Source: Tetramitus jugosus (Eukaryota > Heterolobosea > Eutetramitea > Acrasida > Vahlkampfiidae). From it: 64,000 nucleotides of DNA. This document shows, piece after piece, positions 12,039-22,147 of this stretch. Position 1 is the stretch's first letter. Each line of letters opens with the position of its first letter. The DNA is taken from positions 62,001-126,000 of the forward strand of contig OW569371.1 in NCBI GenBank assembly GCA_937625935.1, written 5' to 3'. A program made the translations under genes and the position numbers. The notes beneath the pieces were generated by a model. That model was not told the origin of the DNA, searched no databases, and saw nothing but the letters and a program-made list of their open reading frames with translations.

Positions 12039-14333
12039 CTAAAGGAAGACAACTTTATTCTTCCTGATGAGCTTGTTGTAAACATCGAGCTCGAAACCGA
12101 CGTGGTTCACAATGTCTTCTTTGATGGCAGCAATGCCGCTGTGTGACTGTGAACTGACCATCAACGGTTTCAATTGGGAGCTGGATGGTTGCTCAATCTT
12201 ACCCTCAGATGCGAGTCGATTGATGAATTGAGCGTAATCATTTCTCAGCTTGTAAACCATTCTGGCCAAGTTCTCAACGAACACAGTATCAGTCTTGGTG
12301 AGCACGATACGATAGTCAACTCCAGCGGTTTCAAACAACTCCATCATCTCATAGTCAGGGAACTTGAATCCATGACGAGAATCAATCAACAAATAAATCA
12401 TCTTCAAATTGGGGCTACTCGTAAAGTAATCTCTCATCAATTGATTCCACTTTGCAATCTGATCGGGCTCTGCAAACGCAAAACCATAACCCGGCAAATC
12501 CACCAAGCTAAAAATCTTTCCCACACGATAGAATGCGACATCTCTCGTCTCACCAGGTCGATCACTCGTCTTCATAATCTTACGCCGAATAATCGAATTA
12601 ATGAGACTACTCTTACCAACATTCGATCGACCAGCAAAAGCAATCTGTGGCAGCGTAGCATTCCTGTTTGATTCATTCGGAGAACAATACTTGGCAAAGT
12701 CCTTCTTCTCATTCGCAGATCCAATCTTTTGCATCACATGATCAAACACCCAATTCACATGATCAGGGCAGACACAATCCGGTTTTGGCAAGTTCAATTT
12801 TTGATTCGAAATTTGGTATTGAAGCAATCGATTCTTCTCCTTCTTGGACGACGCACTCTGTTTCATTTTTCGTTCCATTTCTCTTCGCATATGCTTCTCA
12901 ATCACACCTCTCTTATTGAGAATGGCTCTTCGGATGCGTTGTGCCTCCAACACTGGATTCGTATACTCATCCTCAATCATTTTCATTGTCATTATCTTGT
13001 TTGTCATTGCACTTCGATTCTTCTTTGGACTTTTCTTGTCTTTCAAGTGGTGATTTTCATCATTTTTCTCATCTAGACGATACTTTTGTAAATCAACATC
13101 ATTAAACTGTTCATCTACAATGGCGTCTAATTCTGATGAACTCATGCCCAATTCTCTTTCAATATCATCCCATTCTTCTTCTTCTTCTTCCTCACCTTGT
13201 TCATATTCAACATTTTCTTCTTCACCTTGTTCTGCTTCCAAAAATCGATGATCATCCAATTCTTCTTCTTGTTCTACTGCTTTTGAATCATTAAGATCGT
13301 ACTCTTTCATACCATCCTCATCCTCACCATCATTATCATCATATTCATCATACTTTTCTTCATTCATATAATTCTCCATGCCTATAAAGTGCAAATTGGA
13401 TGATTTTGAAGTACCTTGATCAGACACCAATAGATTCTTCTTCTGCTTCTTCTTCATTTGAAATTCTTCTCTTTTTCGTTCAATCATCTGCATGACTCGC
13501 TTCCTCTTGTCCCTCCTGTTTTTCACTTCACCAAATGACAAAATCTCAGAAATGATCTCTGGTCGAACAGGTATGGACTTGAATTGTTTATTGAGACTCG
13601 GGGATTGATCATCATTATCATCAACAATGTTAGAAGTGTTGTTTTTTTGTCTCAAGTGCCAAGAAGTGACTCGAATCACGGATTCAATCATTTTTTGTTC
13701 CTTGGAAAAGAGTTGGTGCTTGTTGGCGAGTTGTTGTGACATTTTTTCAACGAGAACATGTTCATCACTATTATTATTAAGACTATTATTATTATTGTTG
13801 TTCTTGTTATTGTTATTGTTGTTATTGTGATTTACTTTTTTTTTGTGATCAAATTGTTGATGTTTTGTTGAAGGTCTTTTTGGAAAAATAGAGGATGATG
13901 TTTTGTTGTTGTTGTTGTTGTTGTTGAGATGATACTTGTTGTTGTTGTTTTGTGAGTGCATTTTGGATAATAGTGCATCATAGCTATGATAAAACTGTTG
14001 TTTTGGTGAAAAAAAAGAGCCATTATTATGATTGGAGATGATTGTGGGTGAGGAGTGGTGACGGTGATGGTGGTAGTGAACCAAATGGAATGGTTTGTTG
14101 CGAATGTTGAGCATGATGATGACTTTTATATGTGGTTGTTTTTTGAGTTTGAGTTTGTGTGTGGAAAGTCTCAAATTTGAACATGTGAAAATTGGTTGTG
14201 TTTGGCGGTTCCACTCGTGGGTTGAACTTTCATTCTCAGTGTACAGGAACATGGGGAGTTTACGGAGGGGGGATGGATGAGGTAACTTGAATGAGAGGCC
14301 AAAGTGTCTGAGAGTGAGTGCTGCCGAGTTCAT
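12039..14333 (-). CDS. EngB/YihA-type GTPase (GTPBP8-like), mitochondrial
   Basis: TrmE-Era-EngA-EngB-Septin superfamily GTPase, likely a mitochondrial ribosome assembly factor. The G domain occupies the C-terminal ~230 residues: G1 AGRSNVGKSS, G2 threonine in RPGETRDV, G3 DLPGYG and G4 TKTD. About 500 residues precede it, with long N and H runs, an acidic D/E-rich block and basic segments, far longer than the ~280 aa usual for GTPBP8. The open frame starts at ATG 14333 and overlaps the upstream small ORF by ATGA. An alternative start at ATG 14114 begins a basic stretch (MLNIRNKPFHLVHY) that looks like a mitochondrial presequence and would leave a normal gap to the small ORF. Confidence 0.88.
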   Translation of the reverse strand: MNSAALTLRHFGLSFKLPHPSPLRKLPMFLYTENESSTHEWNRQTQPIFTCSNLRLSTHKLKLKKQPHIKVIIMLNIRNKPFHLVHYHHHRHHSSPTIISNHNNGSFFSPKQQFYHSYDALLSKMHSQNNNNKYHLNNNNNNNKTSSSIFPKRPSTKHQQFDHKKKVNHNNNNNNNKNNNNNNSLNNNSDEHVLVEKMSQQLANKHQLFSKEQKMIESVIRVTSWHLRQKNNTSNIVDDNDDQSPSLNKQFKSIPVRPEIISEILSFGEVKNRRDKRKRVMQMIERKREEFQMKKKQKKNLLVSDQGTSKSSNLHFIGMENYMNEEKYDEYDDNDGEDEDGMKEYDLNDSKAVEQEEELDDHRFLEAEQGEEENVEYEQGEEEEEEEWDDIERELGMSSSELDAIVDEQFNDVDLQKYRLDEKNDENHHLKDKKSPKKNRSAMTNKIMTMKMIEDEYTNPVLEAQRIRRAILNKRGVIEKHMRREMERKMKQSASSKKEKNRLLQYQISNQKLNLPKPDCVCPDHVNWVFDHVMQKIGSANEKKDFAKYCSPNESNRNATLPQIAFAGRSNVGKSSLINSIIRRKIMKTSDRPGETRDVAFYRVGKIFSLVDLPGYGFAFAEPDQIAKWNQLMRDYFTSSPNLKMIYLLIDSRHGFKFPDYEMMELFETAGVDYRIVLTKTDTVFVENLARMVYKLRNDYAQFINRLASEGKIEQPSSSQLKPLMVSSQSHSGIAAIKEDIVNHVGFELDVYNKLIRKNKVVFL

Positions 14334-14602
14334 ATCAACACTCTGGGGGAACCTCTTTCAAACTTCAGAAGTACAGTTTCATATACCATGTACCAAGACA
14401 TGGCAGCAAAGAAGAGCGTTAGAATCATGGTTAAAAATTCTTCTCGATCAGTTGCCATCTCAACAGAATGAATCCCTTTCCAGACATTACGAAATTTGTT
14501 GGAAAAATTGAGCATCTGGGATGACGATTTTTGATGGATAGCTCGTTCTGAAATATCTTTCTTCATTGTAGTTCGAATATTATTTAAATTTTGTACTTTC
14601 AT
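14330..14602 (-). CDS. Small single-pass membrane protein (putative)
   Basis: This 90-aa frame opens with ATG at 14602 and stops with TGA inside the ATGA that also starts the long GTPase frame. It has a basic, polar N-terminal half and one hydrophobic stretch near residues 57-80 (FLTMILTLFFAAMSWYMVYE) followed by a basic tail. That pattern suits a small mitochondrial or ER membrane protein. I do not recognise a family. It could instead be an upstream ORF of the GTPase mRNA or chance coding. Confidence 0.45.
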   Translation of the reverse strand: MKVQNLNNIRTTMKKDISERAIHQKSSSQMLNFSNKFRNVWKGIHSVEMATDREEFLTMILTLFFAAMSWYMVYETVLLKFERGSPRVLI

Positions 14603-15107
14603 TGTGGAGGTTCAAGGAGTGGTTGCTGTATGATTCTGTTTGCTTTGGGGATTTAGGGAACAGGTGTTTGTTTGTCAAGCAAAGCATTCCATTTTCTCCA
14701 CATGAATTTTCTTTTTATAGGGGAACACAAAGCACTCTGTTGTTTCTTCTTCATGACCTTTTTGTGACTGTGACATTCGTCAGGCGCTAATTTCTGAAAT
14801 TAATTTTTCAGAAGTCTGCAGCAGTCGAAAAATACAGTAAGTTGCTGCTCGTGGGCTATTCTGGGTCAACCTCAAAATAAAGGTGTTTCACTAGCTCATC
14901 GGAGGAAGTTATCGGATGATGGGCTTCCAACTGAACTTCTATCCAGAGTCACCTCCATCAGTCATTTTTAGCAATAGGATCGTTCACTCCCAAATTGCCA
15001 CGAGAAAGGGAAACCGTTGATTGTGGTAGCAGAGTAGAGTTATTTGAGTTTTTGATAGTGAGAGATCGGACGAGTACAAAAAAGAAATACAATTCAAAAG
15101 AATTGAG
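14603..15107. promoter_or_regulatory. Divergent intergenic region
   Basis: About 505 bp between the small membrane ORF (-) and the fatty-acid hydroxylase (+). It should carry both promoters. No gene, repeat or RNA was recognised. Confidence 0.4.
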
Positions 15108-16424
15108 ATGTCACAAGAGTTGTTAGAGCCCAACAATAGTACGATCAAGAATCCACAGTTCTCTCAAGGAGATTTGCAGTACATGAACAAAAGAATAGAA
15201 ACTTTTTCCTCTGATAAGAAAGGTACGGTCAGGGGTGAACTTGACTCCAATAGCTTGCTTCTTCCAGGTTTCTCTTGGCCACAAATTGTAAATCAAAAGC
15301 AGAAATTCTTCTCATCCAATGAGAACACAGGTACAACTGGTGCTTGGACAGTGTTCGATAACAAAGTGTATGATATAGCGCCCTTTATTCACCAACATCC
15401 AGGAGGTCAGCAGATTCTCAAGAACTACATTGGTAAAGACTGTACGAAAGCATTCAATGGATCCGAATACAATGACTCTCATATCCACAGTTCATCGGCC
15501 CTTGACATTTTGCAAGACTTTTTAGTTGGAAAGGTGATTGCAGATGATAGTGATGATGGAACTGGTAAAGGGATGGGAAATCAACAACATAAACCCTTGG
15601 AGTTGGATGGATCAGAATTGAGAAAGAGACTGACGCATCGACACAAGAGAACATATGGAATTGATATTGAAGAACCATTGATTCCACAAGTGATGGACAT
15701 GTCGACCAAGGAGTACTTGAAGTGGATCAATGACCCGTTCCCTGGAACAGCAAGACTGTTTCGCTTGAGTTGGATGGAAGATGCTTCACGGACAGCATGG
15801 ACAACAGTACCCACGGTTTGGGTACCATTTATACTATCCATGATTTACTTGTCTCTTTCGGTTCCAGAAAGTATGGGTCTACTAGCTCTCTTTATCTCGT
15901 TTTGTGTAGGCGAGCTTCTATGGATGTTGTTCGAGTATGGAATGCACCGATATGTCTTTCACTGGACTCCAAGACCCTTTAAGTTCTTTGAAGGTACAAG
16001 TATGACAGTGGAACCCATACCAGAAAAGTTCCTTCGAGTATTCCACTTTCTATTGCACGGTGTTCATCATGTGATGCCCATGGACGGTGACAGATTAGTC
16101 GCACCAATCTTGTTCTCATTCTCCCTTGTTTCCCTGTTTGTCCTAATACCATTTATCATACCACTATGTATGATTGTTTACAGTCTGAACAGGCATCTAT
16201 TTGGACTGTTATTGTCATGGGTATTTGGAGCAGCAGCTGGTATGGCCAATGGATACTTGAGATACGATCTGATCCACTACTTTTTACATCATGGAGAATC
16301 AACACTTCGACCTATTCAATACCTCAAATCGAAACACATGGCACACCATTATGATGAACAGTGCCACGAAAGGTACTTTGGTGTATCGAATCCCTTGCTT
16401 GACTTTGCCATGGGAACATCCTAA
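15108..16424 (+). CDS. FA2H: Fatty acid 2-hydroxylase with cytochrome b5 domain
   Basis: ER membrane di-iron enzyme of 438 aa that adds a 2-hydroxyl group to fatty acids used in ceramide synthesis (FA2H/Scs7 family). The N-terminal cytochrome b5 domain (about residues 70-145) holds the heme-binding HQHPGG and a second histidine in SHIHSSSA. After a linker with the family-type DPFPGTARLFRL come hydrophobic membrane segments and the histidine boxes HRYVFH, HFLLHGVHH, HYFLHHG and HMAHHYDEQCHERYFG. All expected metal ligands appear present and length is normal. Single exon, ATG 15108 preceded by a purine-rich leader. Confidence 0.95.
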   Translation: MSQELLEPNNSTIKNPQFSQGDLQYMNKRIETFSSDKKGTVRGELDSNSLLLPGFSWPQIVNQKQKFFSSNENTGTTGAWTVFDNKVYDIAPFIHQHPGGQQILKNYIGKDCTKAFNGSEYNDSHIHSSSALDILQDFLVGKVIADDSDDGTGKGMGNQQHKPLELDGSELRKRLTHRHKRTYGIDIEEPLIPQVMDMSTKEYLKWINDPFPGTARLFRLSWMEDASRTAWTTVPTVWVPFILSMIYLSLSVPESMGLLALFISFCVGELLWMLFEYGMHRYVFHWTPRPFKFFEGTSMTVEPIPEKFLRVFHFLLHGVHHVMPMDGDRLVAPILFSFSLVSLFVLIPFIIPLCMIVYSLNRHLFGLLLSWVFGAAAGMANGYLRYDLIHYFLHHGESTLRPIQYLKSKHMAHHYDEQCHERYFGVSNPLLDFAMGTS

Positions 16425-16682
16425 CGTATTCTCATCTAGAATGCAACCAAAGGTCTTACATGTCCGTGGAGAAATAAAAACTGTATTCTCTGACCGGTTT
16501 TGCCCTATTTCGTAAATCAAGCGTTTGTTTCAATATCTGAATTGTCCACTGACACTTGATGGGAAGGTGTCAAGAAAACGAAGAACCCCCGAAAACAAAA
16601 CACACTCGCGCAAATACTAACATCATTATACTTTCTCTCTCTAGAACATACCATTCAACCGTCCAACCACGCATACACGCAA

Positions 16683-18416
16683 ATGATTGACTGTGAAGTG
16701 ATAGAAAATGTGGACAGCAGTGGCATCAGCGACGATGACAGTTTACTCTCCGCTTCACCTGCCATTTCTCCGACTTTTTCTATTTCTCCACTGCCCAGTT
16801 CGAGCGCGAACTCAATCAACTACAGTCCCGACAATCACACCACCAATAGCAACAGCAGCAATCATAGCAATAATAATCATAACAACAACAACAATAATAG
16901 CAATCATCAAACACGCCCATCCATCAAACCATCATCTATTCAATTACTAAGTGAGCATGAGTACATGGAGACTGATCTATCTCAATACGATTACAACACG
17001 TCTCACTTTCAAAAACGAATCAAAGTTCTCAGCGACAGAATTGATCTCGAATTTGAAATGTATGGCGTCGAAAAACAATTTGAAAGAGATTCCTATCTAT
17101 GGCTAAAAACTTTACAAAATCCTGAATTGCCCTCACTGGGTCGCATGCTTCAACGCATTTTTACAGTGTTGAGATATGGAGGATTGTTGTATCGTTCGAG
17201 AGAACATGCTCATCGGAATAGTGATGAACATGCATCAGACAAGAATCATGATGATACTAGTAATAGTAATAGTAATAGTAGTAATAGTAATAGTAGTAGT
17301 AATTTAATAGATTGGAAATTTTGGAGTGATAATGGATATCCAATTGCTTCTGCGTTGAGTCATGGAAGTCGTATCATTATTCAACTACCCAAATCACCTC
17401 TTCCTCCATCGAATGATGACTATGATCATTCGTTTTGGAAATGGTTGATTACTGGTGATGCACAAGGTGATTTATCAAAGTACATGTCAACGGGAACAAG
17501 TGGCTCCGATGCGACCATTGAAGGAAAAATCTTGTTTAAGCGTCTTGGTGCTACTCATGCACTAGAGTACATGAATGAGGAACAATTGAAGAATTTGGAC
17601 AGTAAAAAGAACCAGCAACATCAGAGTAGTAGTGATGATTGTAATTATAGGAGCAGTCGATATGATTTGGAAGATGGAAAATATAATCTTCGATTGCCCA
17701 AGGGCCGCAGAAAGTTGTTGCTGGAAACAAAGACGAGTGGCCTGACGCTACGAGACACCAAATTCTTTCGCAGTGCCAATCATACACTGACTCATCATCG
17801 GCATTGGGGCATGAATCTTCCATTGGGCGGTGCAGGTGAGCGTTCCATGTCTGGAAAGTATATTGAGGCCAATGGTGAACATGGTCATCTCTATCTGTAC
17901 TATATGGCACCAAAGAATGATCGTTTTGGAGGTGTAATGCTCGGTGTGGAGGGAAGTGAGTACGGCAAGTATGATCAAGCAGCTAATTTTCATGGTTTGA
18001 GCGCAAAGTCTGGTGCATTGGGTCCTACGTTCGGTTACAAGTGGCACAATAAGAAGGGTCATCGTGATCTGAGTGACATTGTAGGAACACCAGACAAGTA
18101 CAATTCCTTGTTGATTGATTTAACGAAAACGGGTTGGGAGTTTTTGGTTGAGAAGAACAAGAGGGAGTGGAGTGATTCGTTTGTGACACAGACCTCCCTG
18201 CCTGTTGATGATATATCTGCTACAACAACCACATCGACATCGACAAACAATCAAAGACCGAGATCCTTTTTGCAAACCAATTTTGAAACAGTGCGCAACA
18301 GAGCACTTACGACAATTAAACGAGCTGCTTCCGACGTGTCTCCTACTAACAGAGGAGCCGAATTCAACAATCAACAAGAGAAACAAGAGAAACGTGATGA
18401 CGACCAGACCTCATAA
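16683..18416 (+). CDS. Unknown protein with conserved-looking C-terminal domain
   Basis: I do not recognise this 577-aa protein. Residues 1-90 are low complexity (Ser, His, Asn). A helical, charged block follows at about 95-175 (HFQKRIKVLSDRIDLEFEM). After an Asn/Ser run encoded by an AGTAAT-type repeat near 17265-17305, a globular region rich in Gly, Trp, Tyr and His extends to about residue 490 (including HRHWGMNLPLGGAGERS, HGHLYLYYM and GPTFGYKWHNKKGHRDLSD). The tail is again polar. No membrane segment or signal peptide is evident. The globular part could be an enzyme or binding fold, but no catalytic motif can be assigned. Confidence 0.8.
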   Translation: MIDCEVIENVDSSGISDDDSLLSASPAISPTFSISPLPSSSANSINYSPDNHTTNSNSSNHSNNNHNNNNNNSNHQTRPSIKPSSIQLLSEHEYMETDLSQYDYNTSHFQKRIKVLSDRIDLEFEMYGVEKQFERDSYLWLKTLQNPELPSLGRMLQRIFTVLRYGGLLYRSREHAHRNSDEHASDKNHDDTSNSNSNSSNSNSSSNLIDWKFWSDNGYPIASALSHGSRIIIQLPKSPLPPSNDDYDHSFWKWLITGDAQGDLSKYMSTGTSGSDATIEGKILFKRLGATHALEYMNEEQLKNLDSKKNQQHQSSSDDCNYRSSRYDLEDGKYNLRLPKGRRKLLLETKTSGLTLRDTKFFRSANHTLTHHRHWGMNLPLGGAGERSMSGKYIEANGEHGHLYLYYMAPKNDRFGGVMLGVEGSEYGKYDQAANFHGLSAKSGALGPTFGYKWHNKKGHRDLSDIVGTPDKYNSLLIDLTKTGWEFLVEKNKREWSDSFVTQTSLPVDDISATTTTSTSTNNQRPRSFLQTNFETVRNRALTTIKRAASDVSPTNRGAEFNNQQEKQEKRDDDQTS

Positions 18417-18658
18417 ACCTGTACAACATTAAATGAACTTTGTTGTTCAACGATTGCTTGTTGCTTTTTATTCATCATGTTATTTTTGACACTGACACCT
18501 CTCCTGTGTGCCATGTCACACATGCGACATCTTGATGTATACTCGATTGATGAGTGAGAATGACTCGCGGCATGCTTAGAACAAAAGTTGAATCACATTG
18601 GCTTTTTCGACTTGTCTCACAAAAAGATTGATTCAAATATTCATTCACACACGCGCAC

Positions 18659-19900
18659 CTAATCTGAATCACTATCCGAGTCACTCTCATCAGACGAACT
18701 ATCATCATCACTCTCACTACTATCATCATTCAACTCACCGACTTGTCCATTCAGTGCTCTAGGTTGCGAAGCATTTCTTACAATCGATTCAGCAAGTTGT
18801 TCCGACAACAATGGTATCTCGCCCTTCATCATGGCTGAGAACTGATCCATGTCATCATCATCTTCATCGTCATCATCATCATTATTATTATTATCCTCTC
18901 CACCAACACTATTCGTGACCACACTATTTCTATCCTCTCCAAATGCAGGATACCTCTGATCTTCATCCTCATCATCATCAATCAATTGTCTTCTAGCTAC
19001 TGGTTCATGGAACATGTCACCCACTCTTCTAATTTTTGTCGGTGTAGGTGTAATGGCCAAATTGTGATCCACAACTGATGATGATGATGATGATGTTTCA
19101 GAATGATGATTCTCTTCAACACCACCACCAGTACCACCACCAACATGATGATGAGATTGTTGAAAGAGACGTGCAAAATGATCTTCTTCATCTTCATTAG
19201 CACCGAATCCATCATCCAAATGATCATTTTCTTCCACTGTTCTCATCATCATCATCATTCCACTATTATTATTATTTTTGTTGTTATTATTATTTTTGTT
19301 ATTATTTTTTGTAGATTGTTGTTTCGATAAAGAAGAAGAAGAAGAAGATGAACGACTCTTTTTTTCAACACTACCACTACTACTACCACTACTACTACTA
19401 TGACTCGCCACTGTCGTAAAACTATTATAGTTATTGTTTTGAGAAGAAGAAGAAGAAGATGGAGCCACTTTTCGTTTTTTTGCCTCTTCTCCACTCATTT
19501 TTTTCAAATGACTCGTCGTAGCAAACACTCGTTCCAATGTAAACGTTTGACTCACCGGATCAAAAATCAAGACACAATCCGTTCGACCCTGTATCACATT
19601 TTGTTTATCTGTTGTGATTTGTGCTTCATACTTTCCTGTAAAACTTGAAATGTTATTGTTGTTTTGATTAGTGGAAGTGGTGGTGGAAGTGTTGAAATCA
19701 ATGTCTACTCGTGAATCACTGTGATAGAGTGTTCCGTTTTGTTCCTTTTGGAGACTGGCTGGTTTGAAGTCGTATCGGAAAATGTGATAATGGTCGTTAC
19801 TAGTATTATTATTATTATTGTTATTGTTATTGTTGTTGGAAGTGAAGGAATTGCCGAGTTGGATGCTGTATGATTGATTGAGTTGAGGTGCAGTGTTCAT
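18659..19900 (-). CDS. EAF: ELL-associated factor (EAF) homologue
   Basis: Transcription elongation cofactor. In animals and fission yeast EAF binds ELL and stimulates RNA polymerase II. The N-terminal EAF domain is clear: YSIQLGNSF, HYHIFRYDFKPASL, GTLYHSDSRVDIDF, DCVLIFDPVSQTFTLERV. Long Ser, Asn and Asp/Glu-rich stretches follow, ending in a Ser-Asp repeat; an acidic serine-rich C-terminus is typical of the family. The open frame reaches 19984 but the first ATG is at 19900, 10 codons before the domain. No intron seen. No ELL partner is visible in the window. Confidence 0.85.
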   Translation of the reverse strand: MNTAPQLNQSYSIQLGNSFTSNNNNNNNNNNNTSNDHYHIFRYDFKPASLQKEQNGTLYHSDSRVDIDFNTSTTTSTNQNNNNISSFTGKYEAQITTDKQNVIQGRTDCVLIFDPVSQTFTLERVFATTSHLKKMSGEEAKKRKVAPSSSSSSQNNNYNSFTTVASHSSSSGSSSGSVEKKSRSSSSSSSLSKQQSTKNNNKNNNNNKNNNNSGMMMMMRTVEENDHLDDGFGANEDEEDHFARLFQQSHHHVGGGTGGGVEENHHSETSSSSSSVVDHNLAITPTPTKIRRVGDMFHEPVARRQLIDDDEDEDQRYPAFGEDRNSVVTNSVGGEDNNNNDDDDDEDDDDMDQFSAMMKGEIPLLSEQLAESIVRNASQPRALNGQVGELNDDSSESDDDSSSDESDSDSDSD

Positions 19901-20255
19901 TGCGTTGCTTTTGTTTGGTTTGTTGTTTTTTTTGGCGAGTGTGAGTTTGTTGTGTTCTGGTTTTTTTGAGTTTGGAGCATGCACAAAGTAAAGTGAGAAG
20001 AAGTTCTAAGTGTATGTGACCATTGAAGGATTGATTTTGAGTTTATCCAGCTAAGAAGGCTGCGAAAGCACCAAAGTCTGAGCATGAAAGAAAATGTTAG
20101 AAGTTTCCACGAGTACACTGTCCTTCTGTAACAATGGACCGATAGATTTTATTTAATCAAGTTTTATTTAATCAACTGTCTCACAAGAAGACTATGGGTC
20201 CAAACTGTCACCATGAGTTCAGAACAATAGGAACTACTCTAATGAAGCAATTGCT
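19901..20255. other. Intergenic spacer
   Basis: About 355 bp between the EAF start and the end of the malectin-kelch gene, both on the minus strand. It should contain the EAF promoter. Nothing specific recognised. Confidence 0.4.
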
Positions 20256-21875
20256 TTAGATACATTGATAATCGACTTTAGCTATCCATGTGGTTGTTCT
20301 ACCCATATTATAATCTAATCCTCCATTTGTGATTACAACAAAGTCACCAACTACACCTTTCACAGTAATGTTCTTGAAGAAAAATCCACCAGCCGGTCCA
20401 ATTCTTCGTTCAGGGAGATCTCTGAGGAAAGTCCACATATTCTCAGTTGGATCATATTGTATGACTGTTTTCAGCACATTCTCTCCTCGATTGTTTCGTC
20501 CACCGAACAGCACGAGTCTATCGTTGATTACAACTGTGGCTGGTTCTACATGGGATCTTGGTCCAGGCAAATTGGCTCTCTGTTCCCATTGATCGGTATC
20601 TACATTGTATCTGTGAAGGTAATTCACATCAAATGGTGCAGCATCATGCCCTGTTTGTCCTCCAAGTGCATAAATGTAGGATCCAATACTTTTAGCTTGG
20701 AAATGATTTCTTTTGTTTGGCATTTGAGCTTTGTTCTTCCATCCAGCCGTAGTATTCAACAGATCCAAAACCCAGTGATCAGCACTGTCATCGTTTCTGT
20801 TGATCAATCCACAAATGTAATGCAATTGGTGGTTCTTATCTACAACAACTCCACCACTAGCCCTGGGAGCAGGGAGATTCGGCATCGCATCCCATTTGTT
20901 ATCAATAGTATCATATCTCCAAACTTGAGCCGTTGGATTTCCTGGATGTGGTCCAACGAATCCTCCAGCAATGAAAATGTATCTTGCTGGTCCAATCGGT
21001 GGATTAGTCCATGCTGCAGACTGAATATGACTTGCCTGTATAGGGGCAGGTGCTCCTGTTGACCATGAGTCCGACGCAACGTTATAGATATCTACACGAG
21101 AGGATGGAACCAAATCATCGGTTGCGAACCCAGTGATCACATAGAGCTTGTTGTTTACTACAGCTGTTGCTCCTTCGACATGAGCAGCTGGTGCGGAAAC
21201 TCCAGAGAACCATTCTCCTATTACATTTGTACATCTACCTGGTGGTGGTGGTGTTAATGATGGTAATGGTGATGGTAGTGGTGGTGATGAGGAGGAGGAT
21301 GAGGCTGTTGGTGCTGGAGATGGTGATGGAGTGGGCGGTGATCCAGTCTTTACAATCTCAATAGCTGCGATAATAGGATTCTGAGCAATACGATCTAGAA
21401 CAATGGATATCCTACCTGACCCGTCTGGTGAACAACCAAATGTCTTGATCAGTGCATTGGACGCTCCTGCTTCGGCATATATATCCATAGGTCCATATAC
21501 GAAGATCCCATTAATCAGAATATTGAACTTTCGAATACCATTACTGTACGCACCATTCCACATTTCTGCAAAGTGCAACGAACAGTAGTAACTTCCAAGA
21601 TCAACATTGGAAAAAGTGTAAGTAAAGGCAACGGCAGTATTGTCGCTGTATCTTCTCGTTTGATACAATGGGTCATCTTGTGTGTTTCCCACTGGATCAG
21701 GAATGAATGAAGATGGTCCAGTGTTGTAAAAACCTTGATCTGACAACCATGTTCTCCCAAGTTGGTCTACATAGTTGCCTCCTCCACAGTTAATTCGGTA
21801 GGTATCTGCAGCACCAGTAAAATTCACCCAACAAATAATTAGAATAATGAATAGTATGGTAGTTTCACTCTTCAT
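20256..21875 (-). CDS. Secreted malectin-kelch protein
   Basis: A 539-aa protein with a clear N-terminal signal peptide (ILFIILIICWVNFTGA, cleavage near residue 22). Residues 25-170 form a malectin-type domain (YRINCGGG..., FTYTFSNVDLGSYYCSLHFAE, FNILINGIFVYG, ISIVLDRI), a fold that binds carbohydrate in ER malectin and plant receptor kinases. A Pro/Ser linker follows at about 180-215, then six kelch-like repeats to the C-terminus (NNKLYVITGF, RYIFIAGGF, YIYALGGQTG, RLVLFGGRNN), forming a predicted beta-propeller. No transmembrane helix or GPI signal is evident, so it is probably secreted or luminal. Function is unknown; surface carbohydrate recognition is inference. Confidence 0.9.
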   Translation of the reverse strand: MKSETTILFIILIICWVNFTGAADTYRINCGGGNYVDQLGRTWLSDQGFYNTGPSSFIPDPVGNTQDDPLYQTRRYSDNTAVAFTYTFSNVDLGSYYCSLHFAEMWNGAYSNGIRKFNILINGIFVYGPMDIYAEAGASNALIKTFGCSPDGSGRISIVLDRIAQNPIIAAIEIVKTGSPPTPSPSPAPTASSSSSSPPLPSPLPSLTPPPPGRCTNVIGEWFSGVSAPAAHVEGATAVVNNKLYVITGFATDDLVPSSRVDIYNVASDSWSTGAPAPIQASHIQSAAWTNPPIGPARYIFIAGGFVGPHPGNPTAQVWRYDTIDNKWDAMPNLPAPRASGGVVVDKNHQLHYICGLINRNDDSADHWVLDLLNTTAGWKNKAQMPNKRNHFQAKSIGSYIYALGGQTGHDAAPFDVNYLHRYNVDTDQWEQRANLPGPRSHVEPATVVINDRLVLFGGRNNRGENVLKTVIQYDPTENMWTFLRDLPERRIGPAGGFFFKNITVKGVVGDFVVITNGGLDYNMGRTTTWIAKVDYQCI

Positions 21876-22147
21876 TGTTTGTAATTGTTCAATGAGTTAT
21901 GAGTATTAAATACAATAATATTGAGAGTCAATAACATGCCAGATTCGGTGGATGTTTTCGGCTCTGCTTATTTTTTCCTTTCAGTGGGAGCTTTTCAGCT
22001 CAACTTGAACGAATTCCAGTGATGGGTGGATGCCGGTGGAGTTTTTGAGCATTATTTCACCGGTCAGACTTGAAGGAGTACTTACGGCCGATTTACAGAA
22101 GAATCAACCTGTTCTGTCCTAGATGCGATCAATACCGAGATCCTTTA

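Noticed and set aside
12729-13076. Plus-strand frames opposite the GTPase gene
   Set aside because: They are mirror frames of low-complexity coding sequence rich in Leu, Phe and Ile, with no domain.
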